A DNA stretch of 64,000 nt from contig CM059621.1 in assembly GCA_030435675.1 (NCBI GenBank), positions 10,044,001 through 10,108,000 of the forward strand. The letters are read 5' to 3'. The number at the start of each line of letters is the position of its first letter. Positions within the stretch are counted from its first letter, which is position 1. Source of the DNA: Steinernema hermaphroditum. Taxonomy: Eukaryota > Nematoda > Chromadorea > Rhabditida > Steinernematidae. The notes below the pieces were generated by a model. That model ran no database searches and was not told the origin of the DNA. It worked only from the letters and a program-made list of their open reading frames with translations. A program made the translations under genes and the position numbers. This document shows positions 59,063 to 64,000 of this stretch, in pieces.

Positions 59063-60148
59063 ATGGAAAAGAACACCGCTAAGTCCGATATAGACCGATC
59101 CCAGTCGCTGGACTTCAACGAGGATATGGAACTATCGGAGAGTGAAGCAACCAAGGACAACGAGCGCAACGAAGACAGGAAGCGAAGCACGTCATCCCGG
59201 TCACGAAGTTCATGCCGTACGATCAGAACCGGATCAAGTTCAACGCAAGATTCGTCGCACCTCTTGTCAAAATCGGACCGAAGAAACATCGGAGACCGAC
59301 TGATGTTGAACGTCGAACTCAAATCCATCGCTTCGGAACTCGGTCGGCTGGAGTCAGACATGATCTCCGTCCAGAGCAACTTTCCGGAAATGGCGCGCGC
59401 CTTAGCCCAGGACCGCCTGGACGATATTCGGCGAAACAAGGACCGTACGGAAACACGGATCAGGGACGCTGACGCGAAGATCGAACACATCGAAGGCGGA
59501 CAACTGATCGCTATGAAACTCGCCGGATCGGTTTCGGAGGTCTATCCATGGCGACAAGCAGACCGACAAGCCTTTCTGGAATCGATCACGCGGAGGATCC
59601 ACACGCTCAAATGCCATCTTCGAAAGCGTCGTTTAGAGGGGCCGGAGGAGTCGCCCACGACTTCCATCATCTTCGGACCTTTCCCAAACCAGGCAGACAA
59701 AGCACGACGGAGCTCAGCACGAAGTGGAAGTTCGGACAGAAAACGTCAAGTCGAGCAGCAGAAGGCGGAACTGAAGAAGTCGAAAGAACGTTACCAGCGG
59801 TTATGGTGCAATAACCTCGATGAAACTAGAAGGAATCGGATGCCAGTCTACGGGCCAAGTGGAGAGAGAATCCGCTGCACCTTCTGCCGAGGCAATCACT
59901 ATTCCAAAGGTTGTGTGGACTATAAGGACTATGAAGCTCGAGCAACGCTGATGGACGAACTCGGACGGTGCAGAAAGTGCGGGCGCAACGCGGATCACGA
60001 CGGCCAGTGCGTTCAACGGTCCAGATGCAAGATCTGCGGTGAAAATATCCACACGACGGAGCTTTGCAACGGAAGCGAGAAGATAGACGAACAGCTGAAG
60101 AAACTGGACGACGGAAGAAGCACCGGACCCTGCTCAGAACGTCAATGA
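59063..60148 (+). CDS. Second, Gag-like zinc-knuckle ORF of BEL/Pao element
   Basis: 361 residues from ATG 59063, downstream of pol and upstream of the 3' LTR, the place where env would be. The N-terminus is acidic and Ser/Arg-rich. A predicted long helix/coiled coil follows (about 85-155), then a basic Gln/Lys-rich helix (QVEQQKAELKKSKERY). The end has three Cys-rich knuckles: CTFCRGNHYSKGC, CRKCGRNADHDGQC, CKICGENIHTTELC, the same number as in the element's own Gag. No membrane segment, so not an envelope. A nucleic-acid-binding accessory protein or a duplicated, diverged Gag end is likely. Confidence 0.8.
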   Translation: MEKNTAKSDIDRSQSLDFNEDMELSESEATKDNERNEDRKRSTSSRSRSSCRTIRTGSSSTQDSSHLLSKSDRRNIGDRLMLNVELKSIASELGRLESDMISVQSNFPEMARALAQDRLDDIRRNKDRTETRIRDADAKIEHIEGGQLIAMKLAGSVSEVYPWRQADRQAFLESITRRIHTLKCHLRKRRLEGPEESPTTSIIFGPFPNQADKARRSSARSGSSDRKRQVEQQKAELKKSKERYQRLWCNNLDETRRNRMPVYGPSGERIRCTFCRGNHYSKGCVDYKDYEARATLMDELGRCRKCGRNADHDGQCVQRSRCKICGENIHTTELCNGSEKIDEQLKKLDDGRSTGPCSERQ

Positions 60149-60224
60149 CTACGGAAGCGATTATCGGACCCGTCGGACTCGGACAAATCAGGTAGTGGCG
60201 GGACTTGCACGACGGCGGCGGGAC

Positions 60225-60812
60225 TGTCGCGGCACGCGACTCAGATTAATGGACTTCCATTGCAGCGGACGGACTTAGATGCAACGAGGGAAGCGGATGC
60301 GAAGGACTCCCGCGCGAATTGGACCGAAGATAGGACTTTCACCGAGCGAGCGAGGCCAGAGAAGGTTCCAGAAGCGGCGCGCGAGAATCAGAGGGCAAGC
60401 CGGTTGTTGATCGTGTTAATTGTTGTTGTTCACCTTGTGTGTGCCCCCGCAGAGTGATTCTGCTTGTTGTAGCGCATTGTGCGATTCGTCACCGTTAATT
60501 GTTGCCTTTTGCCGCGAGTAAATCGTTTGTTAACCGCGATTCTCGTGTACGTGCAACTCGACAGTTCACTAAGGTGCTGTGTCTGTCATTGGTATAGGGT
60601 AGCGAGGCGTATCGATAAGCGTCGCGTAGTTATCCTCGGTATTAGCGGATCGGTGTTGCGGAACAACGCCATCCACAAGGAAGGGAGCGAAAACCCGCGT
60701 GGCAACGGACTGCGGACATCTTCTACGTGCTGAAGAGCCCAGGACGGTACGGCGAGCCTCCCAGATTCTCCACAGCGAGCCCCGGTAGCAAGCGACCAGC
60801 GCCGGCGCTTTA
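60225..60812 (+). repeat. 3' LTR of BEL/Pao element
   Basis: 588 bp, paired with 51583-52161; carries the extra CCGGTAGCA near its end. Confidence 0.93.
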
Positions 60813-60817
60813 GCTGC

Positions 60818-61400
60818 CAAGATTCGCTCAGGACAAGCCGGAATTCCCAACGATCGTCGACTCGGAAGCTACGATCTTCCATTCGTATTTGTCGCTGATC
60901 AGGGTTTCAAGCTCTCCAAGCATGTTCTACGCCCTTTCTCATAACGTGACGCGGTACGTGATAAGGTTAAATCCGAATTTAACTATCGGCTCTCACGGTA
61001 AGACTAGTTCTAGTTCTTGAACTGTGGATCAACCTCTACTTTTAGAGCGCGACGTGTGACCGAAAATTGTTTCGGCATATTAGTCAATAGATTCAGAATG
61101 CTCCGTAGCCCGCTCGGCATGGATCCGGAAAACGCGAGGAATCTAATTGTGGCTATAGCATTACTTCACAACTATCTTCGATCTGCGGAAATCGCTCGGA
61201 ATGAAACGCCGCAGGACATTGTCGATGCTGACGCGCAGGATATTGCCACGGATACATCCCATCCCACCAAACTCTCCGCCAATTCGACTACGACCGCCCC
61301 GGTTTCTCTGTCCATTGGCGGGGAGAAGCGAAGAGACCCGCGAACTCAGTTTCTCTGGAGTTATTTTGAAGAAACTCAGAAAGGTGTAAAGTGCAAGTAA
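60818..61400 (+). pseudogene. PIF/Harbinger-type transposase fragment, right of BEL/Pao insertion
   Basis: Continues the interrupted core: LPFVFVADQGFKLSKHVLRP (last catalytic Asp region). After a short gap or intron come ARRVTENCFGILVNRFRMLR and NARNLIVAIALLHNYLR, the conserved C-terminal helices of DDE_4 transposases. The 5' part before 51437 is missing, so the element was incomplete or its first exons are lost. Confidence 0.82.
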
Positions 61401-61681
61401 GTTTTGATGTTTCACAAACACATACAGACAAAACTTATAGCACGTGCTCCGTGGAATTGTCGGGACGTATGGCCACATCTATGAGGAAGCATTTGAGTAC
61501 ATCCCACTAAACTCTTCATGATGATTCATGATTAACCATGAACGCTAAGTTCCTATCTGATTGTTGATGTTCTTTAACATGTTGTTGTCTTCGTTTAAAA
61601 TTTAAAGTTTAAACTGTGTTCCGGACTCGTTTAGGACTCGGACTCGACGTGAAATTATACTCGAGTCCGGACTCGGACTCG

Positions 61682-62533
61682 ATGACTTTTACGGCCGAAT
61701 TCCGATCTCTGACATGGATTACTCAGCGAGAAGTCGGCAGAGCAACTGCAGAGGACGTTGTGGCGTTTCTGGCTGAGCATTTTTACAAGTCAAGCTCGTC
61801 AGCATCTGTTCAGACGTCTGCGGCAGCTCTCAAGTGGTTCTTTAAATTCGGGCCGGAGGAGAATCCAGCTGATTCCGTTTGGTTATCAACTTTGTTGAAA
61901 GGTCTTCGCAGAGATAGAAGGACGCCAACTCACCGATTGAAGATCTCCGAGAACGATATGCAGTTGGTAGCTCAATGGCAAGTGTCGGAACTCAGGGACC
62001 GTCGAATTCAAACACTGGTGACTGTTCTTTACGCTGGCTGTCTTCGCCCTTCTGAAGGTGTCAAGCTCATGTGGCGCGATGTGAAGATCTTGGAGAACCG
62101 CATGACATTGACGGTAGTACGAGACAAGACAAACAAAGATGGGCCGGATAGAACAGTGGTCGTCCAACGAGCAGCGGGAGGATGTTGTGCAGTAAAGATG
62201 ATGGAGGAATGGATGGAGGCGGCACCTAAGTCCCAGTTTGTTTTCCCGAATTTCAACAATTGTTCCAGAGCAATGTCGTATGATGCAGCTCGGAACGAAT
62301 GGGACCGCATTTCTCGGAGCCTTGGTTTGCCGAACAAGATCACCCTGCACGGCTTCCGCGGAGGAGCGGCGACGAAGGCGATAGAGGACGGAGCTTCTAT
62401 TGACAAAGTCAAGAGACACGGGCGCTGGAAGCGGATCGAAATTTTGAAAGCCTATGTGGAAACTTCAGAACGAACAAACCCGATTGCGTCGTGTATCCTG
62501 GCAAGACTGAATGTGGAAAAAGGAGCTGAATGA
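61682..62533 (+). CDS. Tyrosine recombinase (DIRS- or Crypton-like), N-terminus incomplete
   Basis: From ATG 61682, 283 residues; the frame is open to 61616. A core-binding SAM-like region (ATAEDVVAFLAEHFYKSSSS) is followed by the catalytic fold: Arg in AGCLRPSEGVKLMW, LHGFRGG (His-x-x-Arg), KRHGRW and the nucleophile-like Tyr in ILKAYVE. All four signature positions are present. It probably stems from a DIRS/PAT-type element whose RT remnant may be the one at 34-38 kb, or from a Crypton; orientation and distance cannot decide. The start lies in a GGACTCG-rich repeat, so an upstream exon may be missing. AATAAA at about 62705. Confidence 0.85.
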   Translation: MTFTAEFRSLTWITQREVGRATAEDVVAFLAEHFYKSSSSASVQTSAAALKWFFKFGPEENPADSVWLSTLLKGLRRDRRTPTHRLKISENDMQLVAQWQVSELRDRRIQTLVTVLYAGCLRPSEGVKLMWRDVKILENRMTLTVVRDKTNKDGPDRTVVVQRAAGGCCAVKMMEEWMEAAPKSQFVFPNFNNCSRAMSYDAARNEWDRISRSLGLPNKITLHGFRGGAATKAIEDGASIDKVKRHGRWKRIEILKAYVETSERTNPIASCILARLNVEKGAE

Positions 62534-63104
62534 CGTATGCAAGAAGATCTTTCTGTAGCATATTGTCCGTCGTCTAGTGGCTGTTGGTCGGCATGGTTGT
62601 TATACGGCTCGTGTAGCTCGTAATTTGTTGATATTTTCATTGTTTGTTGGTGGTTTGGAGTTTGCTATTTGTTATGGCATGGTTTAAGACTACTCCGTGA
62701 ACTGAATAAAGCAAACCCTCTGTTTCCTTGTTGTATTTTCGCCATTTTGGGGGACAGGCAAAGCGGAAAGGTGCAGTAAATGTCACATGTTAGGACACCG
62801 ATTTAGCCAGATCTTAATCAACTCATTTACTCCGGTTTGCAGCAATTATGATAGATAGTAGTGTTCGTGTTGCCCGCATGATTTTCAGCGACACGTATTT
62901 CACTAGTGAAATCCAAAACCGATCAAAGAACGATGGAAATTTAACAAATTTCTGAACTTTCCATGAAAGTGCATGAAAGCCAAACCGTAGAAATGGATAA
63001 ACTTTTTCAATTCGCAATGGAATCGCTCCGCAAAATGCTCAGCAGAGAATTTGCCACCGATTCACCTGCTGGATTTCGATTAAATATCCTGTATGTGGTG
63101 AAAA
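62534..63104. other. No gene seen
   Basis: 3' flank of the recombinase; AT-rich with one short TAAATGTCACATGTTAGGAC stretch related to the tandem repeat at 41 kb. Confidence 0.45.
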
Positions 63105-63545
63105 GTTCGACGACTTTACACGACTTTATTTCGTCAATCAAAGGCATTTCGCCTTGCACGACACCGAAAATAGACAAACAGAGGATGTCTGGATGACGGC
63201 TTCATCCCTGGCGTGGCGTTCATATCGAACCGGTGGGTAGCGGAGCACTTCATGGGGCTTCTGGGAATCGGCAAATCTTCGGGTTCAGGAGCGGAACATC
63301 GTTTGCGGCACAGCGCACGCTTCTGTGCTCGAATCTGATGGTCCGTGGTCCGGGAGTTGCGTCTTCGATGGTGGTGGCGTCCTCAGAGCGTCGGCGACCT
63401 TCGGGATGATTTCTCACGTAGCCGGATTCTTGACGGCGGATATCTTGTTGTCAGCGGTGGTGGGACTACGGCTTCCGGGTGTCCCAAATCCCTCTAGAAG
63501 CCGGAAAACTAACAACTGCCACAGGGTTTACTATCAGACCAACCA
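63105..63545 (+). repeat. Dispersed repeat R2, copy 2
   Basis: Matches 40125-40645 (AATCAAAGGCATTTCGCCTT, TATCGAACCGGTGG, TTGTTGTCAGCGGTGGTGGG) with substitutions and small indels. Confidence 0.7.
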
Positions 63546-63587
63546 GACACGCACGCCACCGTGGCACGAAATTTTACACGATTTATT

Positions 63588-63921
63588 TTTACACGATTTA
63601 TCTTCCCGAATAAGCGGCTTACGCCGTGCAGGACGTCTCATATATGCACAAAGAAGAACATAGTCACACCGTGGTCGCTGATTTTCTTCTGATTTCGGTG
63701 GAGCAGACGAATCCGAATAGAATGCAGCGTTCCCATTAGTTTGCGCGGGCATCGAAGTCGTGAAGAGCGGATTCCGGAAGTGGAATAGCGGTGGAGCAGA
63801 GCCAACGGAGCGGAGAGTCATCTTCGGTTCGGCTGGCGGCGTGGACTTCGGAGTTGCAACGCTTCTTCGGCTTCTCTGATGGCGCGGGTAGAGTCGGGCG
63901 GTCGTGACGGGCTTTTTGGCG
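63588..63921 (-). repeat. Dispersed repeat R1, copy 2
   Basis: Reverse-orientation counterpart of 15399-15757. The conserved frame MTLRSVGSAPPLFHFR is again open. Beyond 63922 the CAGCGATCGGTCGGGTCGTC tract lies in the opposite relative orientation to that at 15 kb, and the window ends inside the repeat. Confidence 0.7.
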
Positions 63922-64000
63922 AGACGGTGGAACTACGGTTTGGGGAGGGAGCGGTCTTTCATTTGTGCCCCCAGCGATCGGTCGGGTCGTCCATTCGCTC

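Larger units (their letters stand above)
51583..60812 (+). mobile_element. Full-length BEL/Pao LTR retrotransposon (9230 bp)
   Basis: LTRs 51583-52161 and 60225-60812 start TGTCGCGGCACGCGACTCAG and end GGCGCTTTA. A 5-bp target duplication GCTGC lies at 51578-51582 and 60813-60817. TGGTGCATCGGACC directly after the left LTR is a primer-binding-like site. The Gag-Pol frame is intact, and a second knuckle-bearing ORF and a small membrane ORF lie downstream. The LTRs differ by a few bases plus a 9-bp indel near the end (CCGGTAGCA), so insertion is fairly recent. Confidence 0.95.

Overview
The window is eukaryotic: compact multi-exon genes separated by transposon-rich DNA, most likely from a nematode. 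The grounds for nematode are indirect. Introns are mostly 36-50 nt. Several genes have an acceptor-like site 0-30 nt upstream of the ATG, which fits spliced-leader trans-splicing. A type IV collagen has a cysteine-rich 7S start, and BEL/Pao, DIRS-like, hAT, Harbinger-like and Tc1/mariner remnants sit together. No rRNA, tRNA, CRISPR array or bacterial-type operon was found. Species cannot be named from sequence alone.

Genic half (1-28,700). The minus strand opens with the N-terminal 1308 residues of a type IV collagen chain, whose NC1 end lies outside the window. After a 4.2 kb gene-free stretch come AMP deaminase (+), a converging chitin-binding/LDL-receptor-A protein (-), the spliceosomal protein RBMX2 (+), a 21-exon gene joining a degenerate DEAH-helicase-like region to an RBR ubiquitin ligase (-), a GCK-III/MST-type Ser/Thr kinase (-) and proteasome subunit beta-1 (+). 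The kinase carries two interchangeable activation-segment exons that cannot both be spliced in without breaking the frame. All exon models were joined by eye and keep phase throughout.

Mobile and repetitive half (28,700-64,000). A fold-back element is followed by two inverted CATGGA-type minisatellite arrays enclosing a gene with a PHD-like finger and a USP (C19) peptidase fold. Next are a truncated mariner transposase and a DIRS-like RT/RNase H remnant interrupted by a young LTR element that keeps gag and protease but no RT or integrase. Satellite and segmental-duplication blocks follow. Then come two same-length (2382 bp) hAT elements in inverted orientation, with the encoded segments identical, enclosing a third hAT-like element and a broken dynein light chain gene. 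The 8-bp flanks show that the interval between the two hATs has been inverted. Last is a full-length BEL/Pao retrotransposon (5-bp target duplication GCTGC) inserted in a Harbinger-type transposase, then a tyrosine recombinase and dispersed repeats shared with 15 kb and 40 kb.

Most notable: the inversion readable from swapped target-site duplications, the mutually exclusive kinase exons, the pseudohelicase-RBR fusion, the PHD-USP gene between inverted minisatellites, and a second zinc-knuckle ORF in the env position of the BEL/Pao element.
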